From Lutraria lutraria (lineage: Eukaryota; Mollusca; Bivalvia; Venerida; Mactridae): a DNA stretch of 64,000 nucleotides. The translations under genes and the position numbers were made by a program. Positions 20,400-31,482 of this stretch are shown in pieces (positions within the stretch are counted from its first letter, which is position 1; the number at the start of each line of letters is the position of its first letter). The notes below the pieces were generated by a model. That model was given only the letters and a program-made list of their open reading frames with translations. It was not told the DNA's origin and searched no databases. The stretch covers positions 17,285,634 to 17,349,633 of the forward strand of contig OZ026837.1 of assembly GCA_964023205.1 (NCBI GenBank), read 5' to 3'.

Positions 20400-22000
20400 G
20401 TGAATATATTGCGTGCTGTATGTGTTTGTAATTCTTAAACACACACAACGACGCTGCTGTTATCTGTAGAATAATCTGGTTCCTAGACGGAAACACAGAA
20501 TTATGACAAAACTTTATAATTTGTCTAATAAGTTTAATTGTCGAAATCCAGTATACAAGTGATCTAAATGTCAGAAAATAAGAGATAACAAAAGTAATAT
20601 GCAAAGCATTTCAAATGAAAACAATCCATGCAAAAATTAAACAATAAAAATAAAGGTGGGGAACCTCGCTTGGCATTGATTGGTACAAATTATGTGTATA
20701 ATTACAAAGAAAGTCTCATAGCAGAGCAATAACTTAAGCGAAAAACAAAGATTCTAGAAAAATGTCCCAAAATGTACTTAACTTACAAATTTTATTAATT
20801 AATATAATCTTAACTATAAAATTACGTTATTTATTAAAGTGCCTAGTTCAGACTGGGATCATTATTGGTTATTTACACAAATGCAGCATACCTTGTTATC
20901 TCATTAAAGTTACATAATTATGATAGTCACACTAAATAAAATCATTACTGACTAACTTTTACTGTATTTAAACAAAATCAAGAATAAGTTAAATTAATCG
21001 ATAAGAAGTTTTACAAAATAAGAACTTAAGTAAAATATTAACATTATGAAAATCATAATGTTGTAATTAGAATTAAGTATAACAAAATTAATATGAATAG
21101 CAAAGCCACATACCTGGAAGCACAGAATTATAATTTGTCTAATAAGTTTAATTGTCTGCTGAGCAAACACTGAGACTTAAGCTCATCCTGCCAGTTTGCA
21201 GTTTCCTTTGTTTTGGCCTTTGATGTGGCTTAACTAGTGAAAACATTTCAAAAATTTAGGAAGCTAGACCCTAAAAGTGTTGATAAAAACTGCTTAACTT
21301 GTGATAAATTATTAGTCTAAGCTTATTTTTCCTGATTATGCAAAAGGTTTAACAAAGTAAGTGTTTATTGAAAACCCTAAAATATTTCTTAATGAATAAC
21401 AAGTTGTTTTAGTATGCTGCATTTGAAAAAACAAGATTAAGAATTATTAAATCTCCTTAAAAATTTAGCATTACATAATTATTTAAATGTTTAAAAGTTC
21501 TGAAATATAATGAAAAAGGAAAACAATATTTTATAAAATTATGCACTATTTGACAAGCAAATAGGCAAAAATATGCATCATAATAGTAGGACAGATTATT
21601 CTTTTGGTACATTTTTGACAAAATGGCTAGTGGTTTCAGAGCATCACAAAAGAAATGGGCTACATACAAGAACTTGTATGTAGTAATAGGTTTGTAGGGG
21701 CAGAGAGCTTTTCCTGAACTCTCCTCTAAGAACACTGACAGAAAGCTAGGATGATTTTTTACCAAAGCATCAACAGATTAAGTTAATAGGCGGTGCAGTT
21801 CAACAATAATTACAAAATTTGATTCAATATGTAGGGCGGATGTTCAGATTTAAGTTTCTAACTTTTAGAATTCTCTTTCAATGCATTTAAAATTCTCTTA
21901 TACTGTTTAGTCTCATACAAGTGTATTGCTTTGGACAGGTTTGTTCTTTCACACTTATTTACGGTGCACCACAGACATGCGTAATTTCGAGTCGAAAAAT
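20400..22000. other. AT-rich spacer between transposon remnants
   Basis: Apart from a duplicated phrase, ACAGAATTATAATTTGTCTAATAAGTTTAATTGTC at about 21123 with a near copy at about 20499, nothing was recognised. The duplication suggests remnants of the same element. Confidence 0.3.
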
Positions 22001-22205
22001 TTAACACAATGCAGAGCTGGATGAATTTCGTATCCCCCGAATTACTTGCACCGAATAAATATTGACTTCAATAGTAACGTTGCCTTTCTCAATCTTGAAT
22101 GCATTTAGCTCATTCAATACTGGTTCACATGAAACGTTAATGCTGTCGTAGTTTTCCGGACATTTGACAACTGCCTCTGTTTTGATTCCTATCTCTGACT
22201 TACAG
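22001..22205 (-). pseudogene. Orphan exon-like frame, product unknown
   Basis: The minus strand is open for about 67 codons to a stop at 22001-22003, with balanced codon use: CKSEIGIKTEAVVKCPENYD, then an INVSCEP segment and GNVTIEVNIYSVQVI. A second protein-like stretch (DEAEQILASMYHTLLVPRES) lies just upstream at about 22215-22320 in another frame. It may be the 3' end of the MULE-like remnant or an unrelated decayed gene. Confidence 0.3.
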
Positions 22206-22214
22206 GAAAATGAT

Positions 22215-24860
22215 TAAAAGGGTGACAACATTTGATATCCTGCTTACTCTCTCTGGGAACCAAAAGTGTATGATACATTGATGCCAATATCTGTTCAGCT
22301 TCATCTCCTCCGATAATTATGCATGAATATTCAATCTCTGACAATCAATTTTACAAAAATAATCTAAATTGATAGCACTTTGATAGTTTAAGGCCTGTTT
22401 TTTGGACAATATGTTTAGTCATACAGTTCTCAATTTCTTTTTTCTGTCTGATTAAGCGTTTACCGAGAAAGAAGGCCATGTATCAACAGGGACAGCTGGT
22501 ACAAGCCCCTCAGTCTACTTGTATCGGAGGGGAGACAGTTCGATTTTCTTCTGCATCTTGGTTTGGCAGACCTGTTCTCGGGACTTGTAATCGCCTGCGA
22601 TGAATCGTGTGACCGTGTGTTGTACCTGTTCTGTTTTGAACTGTCCAGAGGTATTCAGTCCTATACAATAGAGCTGTTTTCCAAGGTTGATCGTACAAGC
22701 GATAAATAATAGAAGGCTATTTTAAGGTTCCTCTTCAAGAAGGCAAGGGTAGAACTGGCTTTGTAGCAAAGTTTCTTTAGTGTGTACACTTAACTTCAGG
22801 GTCTCTATGAATGTAACACCTAGGTATGGAATTTCTTCTACTTGTTGAAGAATGTGATTGTCAAATTAGTACTTAGTGACTGGATTTGTTCTTTTACGCA
22901 ACAGTGACAACTTCACTCGGATGATTCTCCGTCGCCTACCACCTTCATGGTCCTGTTAGTAAGGAAGTCGCGGAGCCATTTGTTGATGTTATCATATATA
23001 AATTATACTAGTATATTTTTCGAAAGCAGCCGAGCTATAAATGAACATAATATGAGCCTTTAAGTCACGTTATTATTTCTTGTTGAAGAAGTTACTATTA
23101 TTCTGGAACGTTCTGCTCGCTTCCTTTTCAATTGATGAGGCTTTTCCTCCGCACAGATGACTGTTCGTATACCATTTGTGGAAGTGACTTCATAGGTATG
23201 TGTACGTACCTTGTCACTGAAGAAACGTTTGATTCGTCTCTGCTGCTGTTCTGTTGTCAGTGATATTAAAATGTCAACAACACGATGATGGTATTTCGAC
23301 GGCACTTTGTAATGACCAAAGTTAGCGCACGTTCATTCGACTCATTTTCCGCTATTTGTTGCCATGTTTTAATTAAATTTGGTGAATCACGGTTTCCGTT
23401 TTGTTGCAGATTTTAGAATATGTTTAGCGCTTTCTGCATTGTTAGTTGTTCAGTCTATTGGATTTTTTTCTTTCTCTTGACGTAGACGTCTAATAACATG
23501 ATAATTCAAGAAGGGTAAAATATTGATTTTCAAGATATAGACGCCATTTGTTTCTTTTTCTTTGAGGGACGATTCTATGCTTTAATACCAGTCAGGAGTG
23601 TGTTATAGTTCACAGAATCCACAACACCGTATGATTCTAGATTGTCGAAAGTCATCTTTGATAATTATTGTCTAGCTTTAATGGGTATTCCAGCATGTAT
23701 GTCAATGATTACATGGTATCGTTTTTTAAATGTCTTGTGCACAGGACATGGGTTGAGTCTGTGATGCAGTTCTTTATAGCCACTTTGAAGGCTCCTTCTT
23801 CATCAAACCAGAAACTCATTTTCTTTTGTTCTGAGTCTGTGAGACTGTCTCCAATTTGATGAAGTAAGACACAGTACGTATCGTTGAACTTGAGTGTGTG
23901 TATGTTGGTCCAAAGCATATTGAGTGCTCCATCCTTTTTCTTCATATGATGGGAGGTGTCCGTGTAAGCGATGGGCGTAACATAGGAATCCACAAGGTTG
24001 TATGTTTTATCCATGCTGAGGACTCCTCCATTTTCTTTGCAACAAACCCGTTTTATATCTGTGATTTGCTGCTCGTTGAACAGTGACACAACAGGATGGT
24101 TTACGCCTTCGATGTGCTAAACATTTTGAACATACTCATTGGTTTTGGTAATTTCTTCATCAGCAATCACGTGATCTACAGCATTAGTGTTTGGTAATTC
24201 ATTTTTGTCCATGTTGAATTTCAGGTTTCTCAACTGTTTTTCATCTCTATGTTTGTCAAAATCATTGTCAGTATCTTATATCATATCTTTTTCTAGCTGT
24301 TGTTAACGGAAAGGTGTTTTAGCTGGCTTTTCAGGTTAGGGGAAATGGATTTCTTTGTTTAAATGTATGCTTTGTTCTTATAGTCACATGTTTCATATTT
24401 CCGTGTTATCAAGGCCAGTAAAGGGGCCAATATACTCAATGAGAGCCATGTTTTGGGGCAAAGAGCAATGAAGTGCCCTGCTTTCAGAGTCTCTTATGTC
24501 CTAAATTGCATTTTCTAAGCACGTTTTCTTTAAGCGGTTGTGGTTCAAGGGGATTGTACTAGTATTCCCGTGCTCCCGTCATTGTTTCTTCTTGACAGTA
24601 CTTTCCTTTTTTCAAAACAGCTGTTATGAATTTTCACTGATGTTGCACTAAAAGAGATTTAGGACACGATAGTTTCCACCAGGCACCACAGTCGACACAG
24701 AACTCTGACTTTTGGTCGATCTCTCGTCTCCCCATATTAGCTGTGTTGTCAACTATGTAATACATTCCGTCTTTTCTGTCTGCAGGAACTTCCTTCTAGG
24801 CGGTATTTTGGGCAAGAAATTTCTCTAACAAGTACCTCTGTAAATGACAAAACTTGAAAA
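22215..24860 (-). pseudogene. MULE-like DDE transposon remnant
   Basis: Pieces in 5' to 3' order on the minus strand: about 24850-24655, YLLEKFLAQNTA-stop, then KDGMYYIVDNTANMGRREID and CVDCGAWWKLSCP; 24089-23709, a 126-codon frame with SMDKTYNLVDSYVTPIAYTD and WFDEEGAFKVAIKNC followed by LCTRHLKND; 23305-23060, a basic C-terminal segment (PSKYHHRVVDILISLTTEQQ; KRKRAERSR). The D-K-T-Y-N-L and D-E-E/LC-x2-HL spacing resembles MULE transposases (first D, second D, C/H after it). Several stops and frame changes separate the pieces, so it is dead. Exact superfamily is inference. Confidence 0.5.
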
Positions 24861-24879
24861 TAATTAAATGTAATAAAAT

Positions 24880-26965
24880 ACCTTCAATATTTTTTGTAGT
24901 CTTTTTTCCGTTTTCTTGACATGAAATCAAAGACGAGTGGCAACTGCTTCAGACTGTATTGAAAAAGGCGTGGATTCCAAATAGTTGTTCGAAGACGTCC
25001 TTTGTCCAAATGACCTTGAAAGGTCCATCCAGGTAACAGGACTTGGCCCGTGATAGAAGCTCCAACTGGTGCGAATCCCGAATATTATGTGTCTAGCACC
25101 ACCAACTGTGATGTCAGCTCGTAGAAAATCTTCATGAATGTGGTCCATAGTGAGCTGAAAATACAGATGAATTATATGAAAGATAGGAACACAGTATTTC
25201 TGTTTTGTAGGAAATTACATTAAGTATAAGCAATATTTTTTTTATTACTTATTAAATGTGTTAAGTTATATTTGCTGGAATCTCAGATTGATTAAAAATA
25301 TATATCATATAAATTAATTTATTATCCTAGTACATCAAAGTCCATGAGAGTGGGATCTGAAGGGCGCTGTGCCTGGCGAAATCTGTTAGCCTTTCTTACA
25401 AGATTACCAGGTTTTGACATGTTCTCCACCACGGCAGGATCAGCACTCTGTATGGTGTTGTCTACAACTGACATTGCTGAAGTAAATATGTTCTCAGCGT
25501 CAGTGTCCTTAATCTGCAAAAAGGAAAGTAAAGTTTGTTAAAATGCTTCAGGTAATCACATGTCACATACTATTTTTTTTCAAAACTGAGACCTATTACC
25601 GTATGATTTCAGGATTTAAATTCATCAGCACCGTTATCGTTCGTTTAAATACTATACCTATATGCATTTATATATGCGACATTCGGTAAATAAAGGATTA
25701 ACATAAGTCTCTGGTCAGTTTGTTTTCTATGAGACAGTCTGGGTTCGTTGGATTTGTGTGGTTTTGTCTTCCTCTAATGCAAACGTTCCCTCTCTGACTA
25801 ACTGATGCTGGACAGCGGTTCCCTTTTCGACGTGCACTACACCACCAGAACTTTGTAGTCTCGGTCTCCTTCTACAAATAAAGAAAACAAGTATATAGAT
25901 ACAATCATGACCGTATTTAAATAATAATGCATAATATCATCACGTTGGAATTCCAAATATTACATCAATTACTTTGTCAAATCAGTGCATGAACGTACCC
26001 AAAGGGGCTTCCACTAGCATGTCCTTCCTTCCATATCACGCCCGTTTAATTCATTGCGTGTGTAATTTATCCTTCGGCAAAAATGTTGTGAGGAACTTCC
26101 GTCCAAATGCCTGTATTCTTCATATGTTTTTAGAAACTTACCTTGTTGACAAACAATATGGGTGCTCACAACGAGGACGGAAGTTCCTCACAACATTTTT
26201 GCCGAAGGATAAATTATACTTGCAATGAGTTAAACGGGCGTGCATATACCCCCTCGGGACCAAGGCGAACGTTTGGTTAACAGTCACTACATCATTTGGT
26301 ATCTCTGTCACATCAATGATGGAACTAAAAACGAAGAATAAAAACATTTGAATAGTGCATTAGTAACAGACTGTATGAATGTAGTATGAAATTGCCGTAT
26401 TGACTTCTAATGTACAGTCAAGTAATTATAACATTTAATTTCTAAAGCATTCTTATTGATAACATATAATATTCGTATTATACCTTTCTTCTAGCGGCTC
26501 TGGTAACGGTACTGTTGGAAGGATAACAGATTCTTTAATATCTCCATAGTTTCTTAATGTTCGGTAGTCATATCTACAGTAACACGTATTGATTCGGCAT
26601 CTGCGGTGATGTCTTCCGCTAATGACAATCTGGTGCTTTCTGCTGCAGGCAACTCTAATGCAGAGCGCTGAAAAGTATTAATAAATTACAATGATATGAA
26701 TAAATGGAACATTATTATCACACAGTATGGTGTAAGATAAATATTCATTTTCATTAGTTTTCCCACTTTAGATTTCTGTTAAAACTTATGTGATATATAC
26801 TAACATGTAGTACTTAAATTATCGTTTATGGTAATAAGTACTTATATGCTATGCAGTATAGTACATTTGTATTGAACTTACTTGATCTTGCCTGCAACCG
26901 ACGCACCAATTGTACGTCTCCCTTCCGCATATTCTGATACTGGTACATAGGGATACCTGCAATGA
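24880..26965 (-). pseudogene. FLYWCH/MULE transposase, N-terminal half
   Basis: Exon-like pieces on the minus strand: about 26955-26885 (VPVSEYAEGRRTIGASVAGK), 26660-26490 (RSALELPAAESTRLSLAEDI; then a frame change to LPTVPLPEPLEER), 26330-26225 (IIDVTEIPNDVVTVNQTFAL), 25860-25700 (a FLYWCH zinc finger, FWWCSARRKGNRCPASVSQR, ending NHTNP), 25519-25322 (LVRKANRFRQAQRPSDPTLM) and about 25148-24880 (FLRADITVGGARHIIF, a frameshift, AKSCYLDGPFKV carrying the first catalytic Asp, then LKQLPLVFDFMSRKRKKDYK). Order and content match MULE transposases with an N-terminal FLYWCH finger. The second Asp and the Glu of the DDE triad are absent here but occur on the other strand at 28.4-29.1 kb. Confidence 0.7.
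26038..26242. repeat. Long inverted repeat inside the MULE remnant
   Basis: The left arm, 26038-26104, is nearly the reverse complement of the right arm, 26175-26242 (for example CCTTCGGCAAAAATGTTGTG against CACAACATTTTTGCCGAAGG). The spacer is about 70 bases. Both arms read LSFGKNVVRNFRP when translated outward, so this is an inverted duplication, not a transposon end. Confidence 0.8.
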
Positions 26966-27259
26966 AACAAATATTACATATAAATATTAAAATGTATATA
27001 TAATTATAGTTAACATAAATATATCAACTTAATAATATTTATTTGCTCAAATTAACATGATCCTATTTTTAACTTGATATTTGACATGTCATCATAATAA
27101 CCTGTTTTTTTCTCATGATATATTGTCTCAAATTATACATGATAACATATACTTAAATTTATACATGTTCCGATCATGGTTACGAAACGACCAACTTATC
27201 GGTTATCTATCTATTAATACTGTCACACTCCTCTTTCGAGTATTATGGACAGGGGTGCG

Positions 27260-28345
27260 TGCCATGATTAGTGAGGAGAGAAAATAAAGTAACTACAAGG
27301 AAAGTTCCAAGTAATTAGTGAGAATGTGATTAGTAAAAGAAAACAGTAGGCTACATTAACTGTGTTAGCTCTGAAGAGAAAATGTTTAAAAAGTGTTAAA
27401 AACATCCTTTGCTGATCTAATAATTCAGGCATGACAGCAATATTTGGTGGTAGACCGTTCCACAGGACAGTAGTATACGGATAAAAAGAGAACTTGAAGT
27501 AGTCTGTGCCTACGTGAACCTGGCGGAGACAGTAAGGGTCATAAGTCTAGTAACTCTAACTGAAGGTTGTAGATATTGTGGGAGTTGTATAGCGACCAAG
27601 TTATGATAAATTTTATAAAACACGAATATCATTGCTTCATTCATACGGTGTTCAAGAGATCTCAAACCCAACCTTTGTTGCATTTTAGAGACACTTGAGT
27701 TACTAGAATAGTCATTTTTACCCACCGTATAGCACTGCGCAGCACCATCTCAAGGTTATTAATGTTCTTTTTAGTGTGAGGTGACCAAACAGTTGAAGCA
27801 TATTCTAGCTGTTGACGGACAAGGGTTTTATAAGCCAAAACTTTGACATGTTCATTTTTGGTAATAATATTTCTACGAATGAATCCCAGTGTTTTTTTAC
27901 CTGTTGAGTAGACTTTATTTATATGGTTATTCTAAGTAAGATCATTAGAGATGTTAACCCCTAGATGTTTTGCATTTGCCACTGGCTCTAGACTTTCACC
28001 GTGAAGTTTTTTTATGAGTTATGGGTTTCTGTTTCTTGAGACGTGTAAAACCTGACATTTGCTGGTGTTGAACTCCATATCCCACAGTTCTTCCCATTTT
28101 TCTAAATTTTGGAGATCACATTGGAGTGTTTCACAGTCTAGAACGGAGTCGATGGTAATATAAACTGCTGTGTCATCAGCGAAAAGTCGCACCTGAGAGG
28201 TGACATAACAAAGGAGATCATTGATGTAAAGAAGAAACAGAAGAGGTCCAAGTACAGAGTCTTGAGGAAAACCAGATGTAACTGAAACTTCATCAGAGCA
28301 AACAACATCCAGCACTACTAATTGAGAACGACCAATATACCGGTA
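27260..28345 (-). pseudogene. Jockey/CR1-like non-LTR retrotransposon, 3' part of RT ORF
   Basis: The minus-strand frame 28345-28021 contains SVTSGFPQDSVLGPLLFLLY and the reverse transcriptase active-site box LFADDTAVY, followed by FNTSKCQVLHVSRNRNP. After stops, 27960-27510 continues the thumb and C-terminal region (LGFIRRNI; LVRQQLEYASTVWSPHTKKN; QRLGLRSLEHR; KIYHNLVAIQLP). The endonuclease and 5' half are missing, as in a typical 5'-truncated LINE. Several stops make it inactive. It separates the two oppositely oriented MULE halves. Confidence 0.8.
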
Positions 28346-28381
28346 TATACCGATATTATCGCGCATCACTACTGTATACAG

Positions 28382-29332
28382 TTCATTGTTGACTTCGAAT
28401 CTGGATTGTGGCAAGGACTCCGTTCAGTTTTCCAAAACCCAAATATCCACGGATGTGCGTTCCACTTTGGTCAAGCTTTGTATCGCAAAGTTCAGGATTG
28501 TGGTCTGCAGGTAAATAATAGCCATCAATTCTTATCAAAATAATTATTCACGTACACCTTATACAAACTGCCGTATAATGCTCTGTCATTATCTCACACT
28601 GAAACTGAACGAAAATAAATACATACATACAGCAAAAAAATGAATTGAAAAAGTGATCAATTATATTTTCTTTTAATATGGACAATGATTATATTACTTC
28701 TTTTCTTTCACGTTTCACGGAAAATACTAAATTGAATAAAGTTCATAACTTAATTATACCATTGGAATATACAGTATTTCACTGCACTTAGTTATATACA
28801 AAATAGATAATGTATTAACACTGTTTCAGACTGCGTACTCCCAGAAAGATGCCGTATACAGGTTATTAAGAAAGACATTCGCCCTTCCCCTCCTTCCGGC
28901 TGATGACATACTTCCAGCATTAACGATTCTAGAGTCCAAGAGCAACACCCCCCCCCCCAGACCGACCTATATTTCGCCTACATCAGGGAAACCTGGATAA
29001 ACAGCGACGTGTGGTCTATTGATTCTTGGTGCCAGTACTCGCGGTGTGTTAGGACCAACAACGACTGCGAAGGCTGGCACAATCGCCTTAACAGACGTGC
29101 TAGGAAGGGCAACCTTCCTTTTTATCTGCTAGTAACATTATTGTACGAAGAAGCGAAATAATTATGCTTGACCGTTAAATTGGTAAGGGAAGGAAAACTT
29201 CGTAGATATCAAACCAAGATGGCGAAAAGGACGCAAGGTCGTATCTGGGCGCTATGGAATAGCTACAGTACACGTGCCATATCAACGAGCTCATTACTGG
29301 ACAGTTGTGCGAATATATACGGACCAGTTTGA
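28382..29332 (+). pseudogene. FLYWCH/MULE transposase, C-terminal half, broken
   Basis: Exon 28382-28510 reads VDFESGLWQGLRSVFQN and CAFHFGQALYRKVQDCGLQ, holding the second catalytic Asp and the C/H pair. A GT donor at 28511 and an AG acceptor at 28828-28829 give a phase-0 intron to TAYSQKDAVYRLLRKTFALP. A poly-C run at about 28951-28961 shifts the frame; the following frame gives YFAYIRETWINSDVWSID and RTNNDCEGWHNRLNRRA with the catalytic Glu, then PFYLLVTLLYEEAK. A premature TAA (29159-29161) interrupts it, after which VREGKLRRYQTKMAKRTQGR and STSSLLDSC lead to TGA at 29330-29332. The protein starts almost exactly where the minus-strand half at 24.88 kb ends. Confidence 0.75.
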
Positions 29333-29652
29333 AGTGTGCTATTCTGAACAGTGTTATGTGTATATGTACCTGTTGAAGTGACGTGTTTAATTGATGTGTT
29401 ATTTGTCTACAAACCGGTGGAACTTTTGAAATGTGCTTTTTTCGTTTAAATATGTAATATGGTGTGTTTTTATTGGTCAGTTGTGCGAATATCTACGGAC
29501 CTGTTTGAAGTGTGCTATTCTGAAGAGTGTTATGTGTTATGTATATATGTACCTGTTGAAGTGGCGTGTTTAATTGATGTGTTATTTGAAAACGGTGGAA
29601 CTTTTGAAATGTGTTTTTTTCGTTTAAATATGTAATATGGTGTGTGTTTATA
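29302..29652. repeat. Tandem duplication of about 176 bp at the MULE 3' end
   Basis: CAGTTGTGCGAATATATACG at 29302 recurs as CAGTTGTGCGAATATCTACG at 29478. The two units stay alignable through TACCTGTTGAAGTG, GTGGAACTTTTGAAATGTG and TTTCGTTTAAATATGTAATA. The first unit includes the last transposase codons and stop. Confidence 0.8.
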
Positions 29653-31145
29653 CAGTGTTAAATGTGTTTGTGTACTGTTTTATGTTGTTTTGTACATTTT
29701 GATATGTGATTGGTGTCATGCTGTTAATATGTTAAATAATAGTTTCTTTGTTATTGATGATTAAATATATTTCAAATATTGTCGTCTTTTCGTGTTGAAC
29801 ACTTCATACGTACACATTGTATTTGCTACAGTTAATTCAGTGACAATGGTTAATTGATTCGTTGTTAAAGACACATTCACACGTTTACATTATATAGTCA
29901 AGTGATGATTGCTATCTACGTGACAATGAGCATACATGATTAATTAAGTATTTTACGACTCTTTGCACCTGTTTTACTAATCCAATCAAATAATCAAGTA
30001 AAGGCATTTTGTCATTATATATATAAAAAAACACTTTTTGTTGTTCGGTACGAACAATAAAGTTATTACCGTATTTCAGAAATCGCTCAGTTTTCATTAA
30101 AAACCTGCATACCGAACAGCTTTCATTAATTTAACCTTCCGCCTACAAACATAGTTCCATTTTTTCAGTTCAATGGCATAAATACAAATTCAAATATTAC
30201 GTGCATATAAGTCAAAATCAGATGGCTATGCAATATCGTAAACGAGCAATACAAAACAGTCGTAAAAAATCTAAACAGTCCTCTCCCTCGGATTATTACA
30301 ATATTTACTATCAGTAAACACATTTCAATGAAGGATGACGTCATAATTCACCTGCTGGATATGCTAATTTAGTCTGGTTCCTAGCTTCTATTGTAAACGT
30401 GTAGAAGTCATCATTGAATCCATGGCCGTTGCGATGATAACTGGGTGCCAAACTAGAAATTGTAATCGATTAATTTAATGCTTATAACGTGTAACTTTTT
30501 CTTCGAGCATGTCTTCATGTATGAGATATTACATTCTGCATAAGTGGAGTATATACAAAGAGGCAGGTAATGTCGACTATATAATATTATGCTAATTGCT
30601 GAACTACTTTTGGTGATCAGATTGGAATCATAAATGAAAGTACTGAAAGCACATGGAACGGGAACAACTTTAACAACTGCATAGCGGGTGTAGAAAAGCG
30701 TTTACTTAGTAGTACTTAAGTATGCATCCAAATTCACGTGCGAACTATCGTTCGGATTAAAAAACTCACCCTACAAAGAAATTCAACTTTTGACTGCTTT
30801 GTAGTTCAGAGTTTAGATTTAAATTAGAGAACATAACAGAAACTTACATATATATATATATATATATACATACATATATTACATAACGAATATCTCTTAA
30901 TATACATTAATACCAACACATGAACCTACACATCCATTACATGCTTTTATATGTAAATTGGTATTGTTAAGAATCCGTCATATACATATCTAACTTTTGA
31001 AAACATCATTCATAAACATATACATGCGTAAATATATATATTCATAAACATATACATGCGTAAATAAATATATATATATTTATAACGTAAACAAATATAC
31101 AAATGAAAATAATATAATTCAATATGCACATTATACTAGATCGAT
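29653..31145. other. AT-rich spacer with AT microsatellites
   Basis: An (AT)n run lies at about 30848-30868. TTCATAAACATATACATGCGTAAAT is duplicated at about 31010 and 31041, next to further TATATA runs. No gene was recognised. Confidence 0.4.
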
Positions 31146-31149
31146 ATTC

Positions 31150-31260
31150 TGTGGCGAGACGTTATTACTTTGTGGCGAGTCGTTATCACTTTGTGGCGAG
31201 TCGTTATTAAAGTGTGGCGAGTCGTTACTGTGGCGAGTCGTTATTGTGGCGAGTCGTTAC
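31150..31260. repeat. Six-copy TGTGGCGAGTCGTTA array upstream of the nuclease-like gene
   Basis: Copies begin at 31150, 31171, 31192, 31213, 31229 and 31245. The first four are spaced 21 bases apart and the last two 16 bases apart. The core GTGGCGAG(T/A)CGTTA is almost unchanged and contains the small palindrome CGAGTCG, while spacers vary. The array ends 223 bases before the start codon at 31483. It may be a cis-regulatory array or a young minisatellite. Confidence 0.85.
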
Positions 31261-31415
31261 TAATTCGATAATCGTACACGTATTGAAGTAGCTTACTACT
31301 CATAAATTATTTGTTTAAAGAGACTACACAATCAGTTTTGCAAAGGAAATCTCCATTTTGTGATTTTGCTCGTTTCGCCCATTTCGCCATATTATCTCCA
31401 GTGCGTAATTTAATA

Positions 31416-31465
31416 AACTGGTTCTCGTTGACTCATTCGGTGCACCAATGAAACGGGAACCAGTA
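31416..31465. repeat. Hairpin repeat H1 (AACTGGTTCTCGTT...AACGGGAACCAGT)
   Basis: Fourteen-base arms with one mismatch (AACTGGTTCTCGTT and the complement of AACGGGAACCAGT) flank a loop containing GACT..GGTGCACC. Related copies lie at 37640-37710 and 59138-59192. This one ends 18 bases before the start codon at 31483, so it probably falls in the 5'UTR or core promoter. Confidence 0.75.
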
Positions 31466-31482
31466 ACACAATAACAATAACA

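Noticed and set aside
28322..28381. Start codon at 28322 as the true start of the plus-strand MULE frame
   Set aside because: The first 20 codons overlap the antisense LINE fragment; MULE similarity begins near 28382.
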